The position numbers and the translations under genes were made by a program. Under the pieces are notes generated by a model, which was not told the origin of the DNA, ran no database searches, and saw only the letters and a list, made by a program, of their open reading frames with translations. From Coccinella septempunctata (taxonomy: Eukaryota > Arthropoda > Insecta > Coleoptera > Coccinellidae), in the NCBI RefSeq assembly GCF_907165205.1, contig NC_058196.1, forward strand, positions 18,580,501 to 18,644,500: 64,000 nt of DNA, read 5' to 3'. The number at the start of each line of letters is the position of its first letter. The stretch's first letter is position 1. Of this stretch, positions 34,531 through 46,036 are shown piece by piece.

Positions 34531-35408
34531 GACCCGTTTGCACCAAACACACTTAGTGTTAAGTGTCCCTTAAAATGAACTCTTAACTTAAATAACGTTG
34601 CACCAACTGTTAAGTGACATTTAAATGGCTAAAGCTAACCTTGAATTTAAGCGCTCCTGTAATGACCACTTAAATATTTGAGAGCGGGATTCTAACCTAG
34701 TATAATTTGTTGAACTGGCTGCAGAACTTCCCATTTTTGATGGTTTTTTAAAATTGAATGAATTCATTATTGAATGTCAAGCCTTTTATTTTGCCTTTAT
34801 TGTTATGCCATCAGTCTTTCAATTTTCAATTTTGTGTCACAAATCATACTTTAGTTAGCAACAAACTCTTTTCTTCTGTTGAGAAGTTGAGTGCCCTTTG
34901 TAGATTACCACCACTTGCTTGGCAATCATTCATCGTATTCATACTAACAAGGACAGTAAGGACATTTTTTTCATGTTCCTCTTCATCATTAATAAAACAA
35001 ATTCACACAAAACCTCACAAAGAAAGTGTTGTACTTAAATAAACTTAGGTACCGTTTATTTGACAATCCTTATCATTATCAATAATAATACTAATTCAAC
35101 AACAAAATTTGTTACTCTTTGATAACAATATAATAATTAACTTGAAACTGACTGACATGACAATAAAGTTAGGTTAATGAAATGACAATGATCATCGGCA
35201 ACCGGCCAACCAATGAAATAGCTATATTGGACTAGGATGAAGTTGCACCAAAATGAAAAACAGAAATATCACTAGATATAAAAACTTAAGGGCCCCTTAC
35301 TTAAGATTCTGTTAAGCCACAGCAACTGGGAATAAAATTAAGGGTCCATTAACTTCAAACGACAATTAGTTAAGTACTCGTTTTAAGAGGTATTGGTGCA
35401 AACGGGCC
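34531..35408. mobile_element. TIR element inserted in a minisatellite
   Basis: The left end GACCCGTTTGCACCAA and the right end TTGGTGCAAACGGGCC form a TIR of about 16 bp, flanked by TTA on the left and TAA on the right. The 878-bp interior has no transposase; frame 34758-35042 has no motif. Degenerate minisatellite-like sequence lies on both sides (34502-34528 and 35409 onward), showing what was interrupted. TTA/TAA flanks allow a PIF/Harbinger or another TA-targeting family. Confidence 0.65.
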
Positions 35409-35584
35409 TAACATGTCAGAATTCTGACCTGTATCGACTTGTATCTCAGAATTCCGGCTCACAAGTGGGAATTCCGACTAGCATCTCAGAATTCCGACTT
35501 GCATCTCAGAATTCCGACTTGCATCTCAGAATTCCGACTTGCAACTCAGAATTCCGACTTGCATCTCAGAAATCCGACTTGCAG
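35405..35584 (+). repeat. 20-bp minisatellite
   Basis: The unit is GCATCTCAGAATTCCGACTT. Five units in exact 20-bp register occupy 35481-35580, two of them with one or two changes, and degenerate units extend left to 35405. Each good unit holds a GAATTC. The array continues across the inserted element to 34502. Confidence 0.9.
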
Positions 35585-35660
35585 TTAACAGTTAAATGAG
35601 TGATATTTTTCATACCCAGTTGCCTAATATTTTACTCTGTGCCTCTAGTAACACAAAGTA

Positions 35661-35886
35661 AAGGTGCCTACAAGTTAATATTGCGTGGCGTGAACCCACG
35701 CTATAATGCACATAATTCGAAAATCAAACATAGGATTTTGCGCAAAAGCGTTCAAATTAATCTGACGTGCATTCCCACGTCACGTAAGAACAATTTGAAC
35801 GTTTTCGCGCAAAATCCTAAGTTAGATTTTTCAATCATGCGCATTATGACGTGTGCCCACGTCTCGTCAGAGTAATCTGGGCACCT
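35661..35886. mobile_element. Palindromic MITE of about 226 bp
   Basis: AGGTGCCTAC at the left faces GTGGGCACCTC-type sequence at the right. Internally GGATTTTGCGCAAAAGCGTT mirrors AACGTTTTCGCGCAAAATCC around a short centre (35765-35795). The element is rich in ACGT-type motifs and non-coding. Confidence 0.75.
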
Positions 35887-36927
35887 CAAGACGTTTCATA
35901 ACCTCAATCAGTTCTAAAAAGTGTCACTTTATATACTTTATATTTGAAAAATTATTTTTTGGGTGCTCAGCGCATAGAGTTAAAATTTTTTGATTGAAAC
36001 ATCTTGAATAATCAGTTTACCCGAAAAATACTTGCATAGTAACGTTAAAATTTCGATTTGATTTTACGATGCAACATTTCTCTGCTAGATTGTACATGCA
36101 TACCTTTTCCACAAGTAAACTGAAATTCTAGCAATTGTTGCCTATAAAACATGCCTGGATCATAAATTCACCTCAATTTCGGAAGTTTCGAGATCAATTC
36201 CTCAGCGATGAACGAATTTATTGGCGCTTCCCGAATTATAACCAATTCGGAGTGCGAAAAGCAACTTCGTGGCTCATTCAAGACAATATTAAGCGACGAT
36301 ATGTGTAGACAATTTTGCTCGGGGGAATTTATGGCCGACATAAAATACAAGTTCCGCCGCAAGAACCTGAGCATAAATTTCGACTAACCAGAAAATAATA
36401 TTAGCATGATACGAGGTGAATTTTGGAACACTATGAATACAAATAGGTTCGAGGTCCTGGTGCATTTATTATTCCGTGGAACTACGCGCTGTTGTCTGTC
36501 ACAGGATGTTGTTATTAGATTGAACGTGTAGGTATTTAACACCTTCAATTTAGTCTGTGGATGGCATCGCTGATGAAAGATAAAAGGGGTCGCATTTTGT
36601 CATTCGAATTTCTCTGTAAAAACCCCGTTTGATGAAAACGGTGGACGAATGAAACGGGGACGCCAATTTACGATGTCCTGCGAATAATTTGACATACAGG
36701 ATACAGGCAGCGATATTTGATATTTTCAGGAATATTAAATAATATCGACTGTCGAATTGGAATCGTTTATTTCCACTTATACCTTGATCATTCTTCGAAT
36801 TCGGGAGAACTGATGCAGATAATGTAAAATGGAAGACGAAGATTATATGTCGCAACAGATTCTTAAATCCGTCAGTTTGCAAAATGACGTTTTCTGAAAC
36901 GTTTCCGAGATACCGAGATAGTTTTAC
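35887..36927. other. Non-coding stretch, possibly unique sequence
   Basis: No recognised gene. Base composition is less AT-rich than the surroundings at 36160-36380, but the frames there carry no motif. Confidence 0.4.
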
Positions 36928-37195
36928 AATGCGGCTTTCGACCAAATCGAGGTACGGTGGACCTAATTTTTACACTACTACAGCTGCAAGAGAAGGCCCG
37001 TGAACAACAATCAAGGATCTATACAACTTACATCGATTTGAGTAAGGCCTTCGACTCGGTGAATCGGAAAGCGCTATGGAAAATCATGGGGCGCCTTGGA
37101 GTACCCGAAAAATTCTTTGCGGTGTGCAAGAGCCTCCATACCAACAACACCGCTAGAATACAGCATAATGGCTCTACAAGCACAGATTTCAATGC
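36928..37195 (+). pseudogene. LINE reverse transcriptase palm fragment
   Basis: An open stretch of about 89 codons: QCGFRPNRGTVDLIFTL, then TTYIDLSKAFDSVNRKALW with the first catalytic Asp, then GRLGVPEKFFAVCKSLH. Both ends are abrupt. After about 37195 the frame continues as unrelated sequence to 37328. The order (GFRPNRGT, IDLSKAFDSV) is typical of APE-type LINEs, possibly the family seen at 3537 and 6405, which lack this part. Confidence 0.75.
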
Positions 37196-37429
37196 TATGA
37201 TCTCTAATTCGGAATGCGGATTGGCTCACGTAACGTCAAGTGACCAAATCCGCCATATTCTTGCTAAAACAATGAAAAACGAGACCACAATTGTCGCCAC
37301 TATCTCGTTAGAGTCACTGTACGACTAAAGAGATTTGAGCGCCATCTGTGTTTCAAGCGTGTTTTTAAGACGCCAGGACTGATTAAAATATCAATTTGAG
37401 TGCCATTTGCAGAAATATATGAAATTTAA

Positions 37430-37600
37430 GATTTCAGACGTCCATTTTGATCCAAGAGGTTTTGAATGTTTTGATTCTCGTACCGCTTTTTGTTTATCTA
37501 GCTCGTTCTAGTTGCTGATTATTGAATGTTATCTTATTTCTTGGTGAGAACACCAAAATATTATTCGAAAATTATTGAATGGTGAAGAACTGTGGATCAA
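37430..37600. repeat. Dispersed repeat, copy 1
   Basis: It shares CCATTTTGATC, TGATTCTCGTACCGC and AGCTCGTTCTAGTTGCTGAT with 42866-43040 in the same orientation. Family unknown. Confidence 0.7.
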
Positions 37601-37712
37601 ATAATGAAATCGATTTTCCGAGAATAAGTTTTTCACTCAACTAAGGAAAATGGAAGCATAAGTATTAAAACTCGTAACATGTGAATCGGTCATTCATTGA
37701 TTCTAATTTTCA

Positions 37713-37885
37713 GTGCTCTGCAGTGGATAAAATTCTCAGGGCTTGAAGACAATTACTTCAGCAAACAGTGCTAACAACAACATGTGCAGTGAACATTTTA
37801 CTGCAGGTCAATTGAGAACTGTTCATCCACGTAAATTGTTATATGCAGAAAGCATCCCTTGCATGAACGGCCTCTTAAGGGAAAA
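37713..37885 (+). pseudogene. THAP zinc-finger exon relic
   Basis: After a splice-acceptor-like TTCTAATTTTCAG the sequence reads ALQWIKFSGLEDNYFS. A frameshift follows, then MCSEHFTAGQLRTV and KLLYAESIP. The CSEHF block followed by an (A)xxxIP motif is the C-terminal half of the THAP C2CH finger found in P-element transposases and host regulators. With the frame broken it is not a working domain. Confidence 0.6.
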
Positions 37886-37889
37886 TTAT

Positions 37890-38040
37890 TATCTCTATAT
37901 TTCCATTCAATGATTCTCAATTGCTACTCTTTCAATATATTCAGAAATGCAGATGTTTTATTGATTTCTATTTGGGAACCGAGTGACTGTCAAATTGTTG
38001 TTTGGAAAGTCAAAGTTTTATGAAACCTGCTGTGAGTGTT
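37890..38040. repeat. Right half of the CGGTTTCATAAA MITE
   Basis: ATTCTCAATTGCTAC through AAGTTTTATGAAACCTGC matches 27190-27310. Confidence 0.7.
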
Positions 38041-38579
38041 TTGTAGTATCCGACTTTGACGAAATACAACGAATTATTTCAGCATATAGATCCTAAGTAC
38101 GAAACATCCATTTTCTCACATTAAAAAAAATCATATGAATGCTAAAGTTATGATTTCACAAAATGAAAATACATTTAATGAATTTCTTCCATCTCCAAAT
38201 TTTCAGAATAACTCATCAATTTGAAACATGTTTTCCCACAATAAGGGAATCTTGGAATTCTCCTTTGAAACGGAAGGACAAATATATAGACATCTGGGAA
38301 TCAATAAAATTTTCAAATGATGCAATAACCCTCCACTAAAACTTCAAAATGATGAGACAGACCTATGAAATACTCCGACCTCCGAATGTTCTCGAATAAT
38401 AAAAGAACCATTCGCCAATTCACAGGCTCTATAAGCTCTATGGCAAACTTTGACAGATGGAAGCTGCACTCATGTTGAATATCTTTTTCCTATTATAACA
38501 ATAATAACGAATGGCAATGAAAAATCTCGAGATCAAAAAAAATTTTCAGCATGTACACACTCTGGCACCGCATCGTCGA
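38041..38579. other. Non-coding stretch, nothing recognised
   Basis: AT-rich spacer. Confidence 0.4.
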
Positions 38580-39400
38580 ACTAATCCGCCGAGTTACTCG
38601 GCGGATTAGGTTTGGGTCATTTCTTCTTTGGTTTGCTCCATCTCGAATTCAATCACCTAATTGTTGATGAGATGTGATTTCAACATGATAAACAATCTGC
38701 TTCATATGTTCACGAGTATGTTCATATAAATGAATATCTAACGGATTGAGATCTGGCGAACAAGGTAGTCATTGTGTCAGCCTCCCTTGACCTATTTATT
38801 TATTCGGGAAATGTTATAACCAAGCTGCTACTTGTTCCTCTCTATGTGGGGGTGCGCCATATCGTACTGATGTATTTTCAACAACGTTGAGCTTCAGGTC
38901 ATCAATTAAGTCAAAGAGGTTGTGCTCAAAAAATTTCATACAAAATTTGATTTTGAACGATAATTCGAAACATGCAATAGCAACAAGTCATTGTTGAAAA
39001 TCGCACCATTAGTGTACCCTGAAATTTATTGAAATCGCCCATACATATTCAATATTCATTATATGTAGTTATGGGTGATACCGTCCATAGTGAAAAAAGC
39101 ATCGTCAAACCACCTGGCATGGCATGCTAACCAGCTAACCCTTGTGAGGCCAGCATGTAAAGGTTGTACATTTTTTCTATGAAATGAGTGAAACCATCTC
39201 TTTTCAAGACGCGACATACGAAAGATGTGTAACCACACGTCGAACACTAATCGAAGGATTGCACACCATCTGTTACATTTGCGTGATTCTCTACATTCAC
39301 TTGAGGTGACCGAAAGGCTTTCTTTGGAGCAGGATTGCCTGTTTCTGTGTAGGCTACGGAATGATGCCAACATATACAGTGTGTGCATGTGTGTCCATTA
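38580..39400 (-). pseudogene. Broken DD41D-like transposase
   Basis: The minus strand carries a heavily damaged transposase. The first block ends DDAFFTMDGITHN at about 39060-39110, in the position of the (S/T)DEA catalytic block. The third block reads CSPDLNPLDIHLYEH at about 38730-38770. The C-terminus continues with QQLGD, a stop, then ANQRRNDPNLIRRVTRRIS to about 38580. The order and the PDLNPLD motif match the transposase at 61456-62163. Several stops and frameshifts are present and no terminal repeats were found. A strong 13-bp palindrome at 38581-38609 lies inside the coding relic. Confidence 0.65.
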
Positions 39401-40607
39401 GCATACTTTCTTCGCTATTTTCGAGCTTCTAGTCGGGAGCTTAGGTCTTAGAATACCCATATTCAAATACAATATCTGCTTATTCCTGTGTGTGAAAGAA
39501 TGCATTGTTATTTAAATCGTACACCAAGTTTGAAATTGATAATTAAAATTGTTCGTCGACCTACTTGAATCAAAACGAAAATATATTTTTTTGATTTCTT
39601 GTAACCTCTGGACGAAAAAGAACCAGAACTATGTAGGAGAAGTGTGCCTATGATGGCACACTATAGAAAAGTTTGTAATTATCAAGTGAATACGTTTATG
39701 TTCACTAAGGTTGTTCGCCAGATGGCCTTTTTGGAAGGTATACGTAGTTACACAAAAATACGTGCCTTTTAGGTGTTTCATTTATTTTCGAATAATTCAG
39801 ATGCTTCCAAACTTTGTATAAAAAAGTGTGAGACTATTTATACGTTATTTGCTTAATGGTCGCTATTCCAGCGTTCCGTTCAACAGGAGATCTGTTTGTT
39901 GTAAACAATTTAAATTTTCAAACGAAGTTTTCGAGTCACGAAAGTTTTCAATATTAATCCTTTGGCGTTCACTGCGCGACACAGATAGGAAAGTGATAAA
40001 GAAACAATAAACCAACAACGAACCCGAATTTACAACGCAAATTTGCGTGATTCTGAACCGGAACGACATTTCATTCGAGTAGTGTAAACAGGGGGTGTCG
40101 TGCAATGCGGCTGTGTAATTGCCGTATGTACAGGCGTCTCTTTGGAGTGTTTTCGGTATATCCACAAATGTGGTAACAGCCCTCCTAACACCTAAGCCAC
40201 CTAGCCATATTGAGATTTAGCTGAAAACCGTCTTGATTTTCGAAGTAAACTACGCGGTTAACCACGATTGATGAAATGACTTTTGTTTATTGAAATGAAT
40301 TACACAGCCAAAATGGTAAAAGTAGGTAACCGAAAAAAAGATTCCTGCAGAAATAATAATTAGTCATGAATTCAACATTCAATTTTTCTAGCTGAATCAA
40401 ACGACATACCGATGAAACTGTGAGAAGGGAGGAGAAATTTGAAACTGCATAGTGGAAAATAACAGGTAAGAAAAATATATGAAATTTCAATAATATTCTG
40501 GTTGCTCAGAAATTATTCGAATAGGTAATACTTGTTCACTGTTTTAATGTTTCAGATGGCATTTTATTCGCACAAAAAAGTTCAAACGTGAGAGCGTGAA
40601 GGAGAAG
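39401..40607. other. Non-coding stretch, nothing recognised
   Basis: The frames at 39828-40010 and 39863-40165 overlap antisense and have no motif. Confidence 0.4.
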
Positions 40608-40930
40608 TTCTATACCTTTTCAAGTTCAAATTGGCGCTAATTAGAACCGAAATGACATTAGTCAAAATCAAATTGGTAACGATGATAGTTTAGTGTCTGA
40701 AAATATAATGAAATGAATGATTTAGCGGCATGCAGACAGGAATTGAATTCTGAAAAAAGTAGGTTCGAATCCTGCTCTGGGTGGTACTTTTTTCAGAATT
40801 CAATTCCTGTCTGCATGCCGCTAAATCATTCATTTCAAATTGGTAACAATCAATTTCAGTCTGGCATTAGTGAATTACAAATTTACAATAAACAAAATCA
40901 AATTGGCAATTCTGAATTTGAAATCTCCAT
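40608..40930. mobile_element. Partial copy of the 27885 foldback family, with an inserted hairpin
   Basis: It starts TATACCTTTTCAAGTTCAAA, the inverse of the 28362 end, and continues with ATGACATTAGTCAAAATCAA. CAAATTGGTAAC occurs on both sides of a 125-bp perfect hairpin (40711-40835). Confidence 0.65.
40711..40835. other. Perfect 51-bp inverted repeat with a tRNA T-arm-like loop
   Basis: Arms 40711-40761 and 40785-40835 are exact inverse copies with no mismatch. The 23-nt loop starts GGTTCGAATCC, which is the pol III B-box/T-loop consensus. With the flanking GTA and the following TGC, a 5-bp T-stem forms (GTAGG/CCTGC). TCTGGGTG after it would fit the 3' side of an acceptor stem. It reads as the 3' part of a tRNA or tRNA-derived SINE trapped inside a palindrome. 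GTCTGCATGCCGCTAA from the arm recurs alone at 41098-41113. Confidence 0.75.
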
Positions 40931-41315
40931 TGGAATGAAATGTATTGATGATATATTTTTGATCAAGGTGGTATTATGGTGATAGTTTGATGTTTGTAGA
41001 TAAAATTTGAATTGAAAATTACCGACATACGGACTGTCATTAAATTTTGGAAAAAATACCTGACGGGGTCTTGTCTGGAAATTCAGTATTATATAATTGT
41101 CTGCATGCCGCTAATTTTCATATATATTGTTAATGATATTCGAAACAGAAACAGAAAATTATTCAATTGTGTTATAGTACGACGTGTAAATGACCTAAAA
41201 GTCGGGACAACCCAAATGTTAGATATTGTGTTATAAATGAAATAATAAAAATACTGAGAAGAAAGAATTCAACATTGTAAGACAGTTGAAACGTTAACTC
41301 TAAGGCAATAACCTA

Positions 41316-41830
41316 ATGACAGAAGCGGACAGAAGGAATTGTATTTCCATCATGGACAAAAATGTTTATACAGAAAATATTCTGAAAACTAACAGTTTCA
41401 AGAAAATAAAAATCGACCCTACAAATAAATTTCAACTAGATGTGAAAGATCTCATAAAATACAAAAAAGATAAGTATATTCTAGTAAATCCCGATCCTTT
41501 GTAGTAATGAAGCTACAAACACCTATCTTCTAGGTACACATTGACGAAGATTCATAAAGTCAATTGTCCCAATTGTAACCTACACAAACACACCAGGTTT
41601 CAGAGTTTGTAAATACCTAAATTATTAACGACTACCCCGAGTTGGATTCAGTTCAATCCGATGTATAGTATTAGAAATTTCCTCGTATTAGTCGATCATT
41701 TGAAAATGATTGAAATACCATATAACGGGAAGCTGATCTCTTTCGACGTGATTAATTTATTTCCCTTCTAACCAAATTCGGAAGTAAAGAACATCATCCT
41801 AGAGGATTTGACTTTAAATCTTGGCATCTC
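41316..41830 (+). pseudogene. Penelope-like reverse transcriptase relic
   Basis: The first frame (41316-41504) reads MTEADRRNCISIMDKNVY, FKKIKIDPTNKFQ and DVKDLIKYKK, then two stops. Further blocks follow in shifted frames: LTKIHKVNCP, VTYTNTPGFRVCKYLN, and finally NGKLISFDVINLFPF and EVKNIILEDLTLNLG. The sequence of blocks (I(T/K)ADKGN..IMDK, LPKIHK, ISFDV..LF) is the N-terminal and palm part of Penelope-like RTs. At least two frameshifts and several stops. The catalytic YxDD region and GIY-YIG endonuclease were not found downstream. Confidence 0.7.
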
Positions 41831-42091
41831 ATAACATATCTACACTTTCAATGGCTTCGGTAACTCCATGTCTCAAACACAGTTAGTTTAGGTGGAAGGG
41901 AAGTGTACAGTAGTATATCAACTGTTGGATGGTGATGGGCTCTCTAGTGCTACCACTTTTTAGCGAGATATTTCTGCCACACCTATAGTCCTGTACACCG
42001 ACTTGTTCAGCTATACCGAATTGGGTAATCTCAGATTAAATTCCATCGTAATATTAATTAAAATGCATGTGCATGGAGAACTTTATATATA

Positions 42092-42862
42092 CTTCATTCA
42101 AATTTATTTTAGCAGTCGGTTGGCCATGAAATAATTTTCTCAAGTTTTTGTAACTAGAACGAAGTTAGGTTAGCACTCATGAAATGTCGTTAATGTCATA
42201 ACGCCGTTGCCGCAACTAATATCAATTTTTATTACGAAAATTCGAAAATGTCGAAAGTGATTGAAAAAAGAGACAGGGTTTCAGGAAGTGCTATTTAGAA
42301 TTCAGGTCCGCTCATTCAAATAGTTATACCATGATATTCTAAAATCCACAATACGTCAGACGGTAGCGAACATATTCAATGTAAGAGAAATTATATAATG
42401 TTTCATCTGAATCTAAACGACTTATATTTCAGCTGAATATTTCCACAGTGAGAAAGATTGTGAATGAAGAGGATGACAAAGAATTTCCTTCTATTGGGAG
42501 ACCCAAAAAAGTGGTGGCATTTGAGAATTTTTTATTTGAGTGAAGTAGGTAATGCGAAAAATTTACTATAGGATTTTCGATAAATATCATCAGAGAATAA
42601 GTTCCCTAAAATGGATTTTTCTATTTTTCATTTGACTTGTCCTATACAATGTAAATGTCTTAAGGTACTGATAAATACCTAATTATTATTATTACATCAA
42701 TGTATTAAGATGAACAGCCACAAATACGCGCCAGTTGTCCTGTTAATTGTTTATTCATGTGAAATTTTTGTTCAAAGTTGAAGTTTATCTTGACTTGAAA
42801 CTTCCCTAAATTCCCTTTACTTATATTGATGCGAGAAGAATTTTGTTGAAGAATTTAACATT
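42092..42862 (+). mobile_element. TA-flanked TIR element, copy C (right end missing)
   Basis: It starts CTTCATTCAAATTTATTTTA after TA (42090-42091) and follows the same sequence as copy A. Homology stops abruptly at about 42862, where another repeat (42866-43040) begins. Confidence 0.8.
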
Positions 42863-42865
42863 TTG

Positions 42866-43040
42866 AGATTTAAAATGGCCATTTTGATCAGAGAGGTTCT
42901 GAATGTTATGATTCTCGTACCGCATTTTGTTTATCAATCAAGCTCGTTCTAGTTGCTGATTATTGAAATTTTTGTCTAATTTCTTGGTGAAAACCTGATA
43001 ATATCGTTCGACAATTATTGTATGGTGTTGAACTCCACAC
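42866..43040. repeat. Dispersed repeat, copy 2
   Basis: Matches 37430-37600 in the same orientation; it abuts and probably truncated the copy C element. Confidence 0.7.
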
Positions 43041-43326
43041 AAAATAGCGTCAGATTTATGTGTATGAAACTCCATAATGCACTACCTTGAGAGTTTAGCC
43101 ATATCGAAAATAGATTATGTTTCGAGAATTAATTATATTATTATTAAGGAATTCTACTAATATTGTGAAAATTATAAATTTCCTCGGGTAAGACCTGATA
43201 TCATGATATTTCTTTGACATTTTTTCCACTTCACATTTTACTATTTATTTTGTTATTTTAGAAATATATATACTATCTATCTCTCTATCTATATTTCATC
43301 TTTGTGACGCGGTTGACCATATATCT

Positions 43327-43964
43327 ATAGACCATATTAGTGAGGTTAGAATCACTCAATTGGCGAGAGATCCATATTCAAATTTTTTTACATAGGAATC
43401 GACTTTAAGATGGAATATCGCTAGCTAGAAGTAAATGTTAATATAAAGACATGCAAAATTGGTTGACGCAATTATTAGAGGTTGTTTCCATATACATTTT
43501 ACATCACAAAATACTTTTATAAGTCCTAAAATCAGAATTGAACACATTATTATACGGAATATATCCGTATGTCGTAGATCATTTCTGCTATACGTCAATC
43601 ATGAACCGTAACAGAGAAAATGACATGCTGCGCTTGTGCGTTAAAATGATGTCAGCTTCAGAGGTTAGAAACAAAATGAAGCTACGACAAACTTCCATGG
43701 ATCTTGCCGACTAATTTTATATTGATCCATTATTAAAAAAATATACCATTTTATTACGAAATTTTGTTTTCAACTTGTTAAGAAAGGATCATAGAACACA
43801 TTCCAACAGAAATAAATCTTAAGAAATTCGCTAAAATATCCAAAAACAGGCGAGAAGTACGCGGCATATTTAGTCCCATAAGAAATGCATAGGGAATTCA
43901 GGGACCAGATCCACGGATGGATCGCGATTCAAATTTCCCGCCTAACCTCACTAATATGGTCTAT
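43327..43964. mobile_element. MITE with ATAGACCATATTAGTGAGG ends
   Basis: Left ATAGACCATATTAGTGAGGT and right ACCTCACTAATATGGTCTAT are perfect inverses over about 23 bp. It is 638 bp long, has no coding sequence and is flanked by T/TA-rich sequence. Confidence 0.75.
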
Positions 43965-46036
43965 TATATGCATAATAGATATATGAGGTTGACAGGTTAT
44001 TATCGAATGTGTGTACTACAACAAATGCATTCATAGCACTCCATGCAATGGCCATTCTTTGTTGTCCAAGGATTTCATATACCTAAAGCTTAACTCTGTG
44101 ATGAAAGCAAGCATTTCTAAATTAATTTCTTCATCACATAACAACGAGATGATCGCTTTTTCCCGCGAACTTTCTTGAAACTCCAGAACTCAATAATTTT
44201 ATAGAAATACTGATAAATATATAATATCTATAAGCATTTGATAAGTGTAATTTATGAAAAAATTTAGTGATTATTCCGGAGTACTGTGTTTTTTTTTTAA
44301 CACGAAATATGTCCAAATTGAAAGAGTTGAACATTTTCTTGGGGATTGGTGCTTCCACGGTTCCTGAAGTTCTTCGGGATCTCAAGAAACAACGACCAAA
44401 CTTTCACTGAAATGGGGCACTGTTCGGAAAGTTGTAGTTCAGATATTGCATAAATAGTCTAAATCGGCGAGGACCTGTATTATCATGCTGGAAGTGAATT
44501 CCTCCTGATATTCAATTGGTCAAAATTTTTTGTGTTTCAAAAAATTCACTCAGGTATTACATTTTCTAAGCGGGTTTACTTCATTTGAATCTGAATTCGA
44601 AATGTAATCCCGGAAGAATGCATATCTTGATCATGTATACTTTTAATCATTTTTTCACGCACTGACTGAATCACTGAGGGTTCCAAATGAAAAACTGCCA
44701 GAATGTGGGGTGTTGCCAGAACACTTGAACGATAAGTAGAAGTTACGAATATTACAATAGTTTCCACTTTCGAAAAGATGGCAGCACTCAACGAACGTCT
44801 TTTATCAAATTCACCAGGAATTGTAGCCCATGGCGATAATTTTCAAGAAATTTTTTTATGTTGAAATTCATAGATAAGATAATTCCACCTCGGAAAGTAA
44901 CATGAATGAATATTTGTTCTTCAATGAGATTTTTTTTTTCGTTTGAAGAATAAAATTTTTTTTTGACTTTTCGAGATGACGAACTGATTGAATTGAATCA
45001 TAATGAAAACACCATATAAATTAGTGGTTTCTGACGTAAGATATTCATTTTCTCTTTTTAAACTGACGACTTAAACGGTGTAGACCCCTCTCAAGATATG
45101 AATTTACAGAATGCAATTCGTGGACTTCAATGATTGGTCAGACCGAATAATACAGATGCGTTTCTGATAAACAAGTGGAGGACAAGTATTCATTGCTCTA
45201 TCCGTAAAGCTCCCCTTCATCCCCAATGTACATTTCAACCCCAAAGCCATCAAACGTGACAATAGGATGAATCTCGCAAGACACAAGAACAATTTGAATT
45301 ATGATACACTCGAATCCCTCCATTCGCTCCCCTTTGTTCCGGAGTTGAGGAGGAAGAGAAAGGAAAAGACGAAATAAGTCGCCAGCTATCGGTCCTATTA
45401 ACATTTCAGATATATTTTGACTGTTCTACAAATCACTGGTTCGTAGCACACAAGGTCCATTGTTCGTCTGGTCGAAACAAGGTAGATAAAGCACATATCT
45501 TTCGACGTTACCTCCGTGTCTCGACGCAGAGAACAATGAGGCTTGATATAATAAAGTTAGGGTATAGAGAACGGCGGTCTCGGAAATGCTTCCGCATGAG
45601 ATGGAACCGAGACTCGCCTGATTTGGAAATCTATCCGCGATCGGGAAAGGCAAACTTTCCTCTTCGAATTCTATGTGACGGGCTTAACAACGAGCATCTG
45701 TTGTTGTTTGGTTTCTTTTGGCAGTCTTTCACTGATATTTATTACATTTATACATGTTGCGAAACAACTGATCATATAGTTAATTCGGTTAATCATGTGT
45801 CATGTCAGGTATCCAGAATTGCCAGATTTAAGAAGTTTCTTTTACTTTTAAGAAAGATAAAAATGTTGAAGGACTCTCGATCTCGATTTTCATGAAACCC
45901 CATCAGTGCTAATACTCGAACGAGCATGGTTTGACTTCACAAATTAGTCAAACCACAGCCGTCTTTAAGGAGAGCCTGGTTCACGATTAAAATGCAACGT
46001 CGCAGTAGGGCTGATGCTATAATGTCCTTGATACGC
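43965..46036. other. Non-coding stretch, possibly unique sequence
   Basis: About 2 kb without recognised repeats or genes. The frames between 44134 and 45895 have no motif. The part at 45100-45660 is less AT-rich than its surroundings and would be a place to look for a host exon. Confidence 0.35.

Noticed and set aside
35481..35580. CRISPR-like array
   Set aside because: The 20-bp units are directly adjacent with no spacers, and the DNA is not prokaryotic.
36446..36460. AGGTTCGAGGTCC as a tRNA B-box
   Set aside because: It has an extra base relative to GGTTCGANNCC and no tRNA fold around it.
38581..38609. 13-bp palindrome as a terminator
   Set aside because: The DNA is eukaryotic and the palindrome falls in the transposase sequence (LIRRVTRRI), so chance is more likely.
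45104..45895. Possible host gene with several short frames
   Set aside because: Frames overlap on both strands, no splice pattern or domain could be supported.
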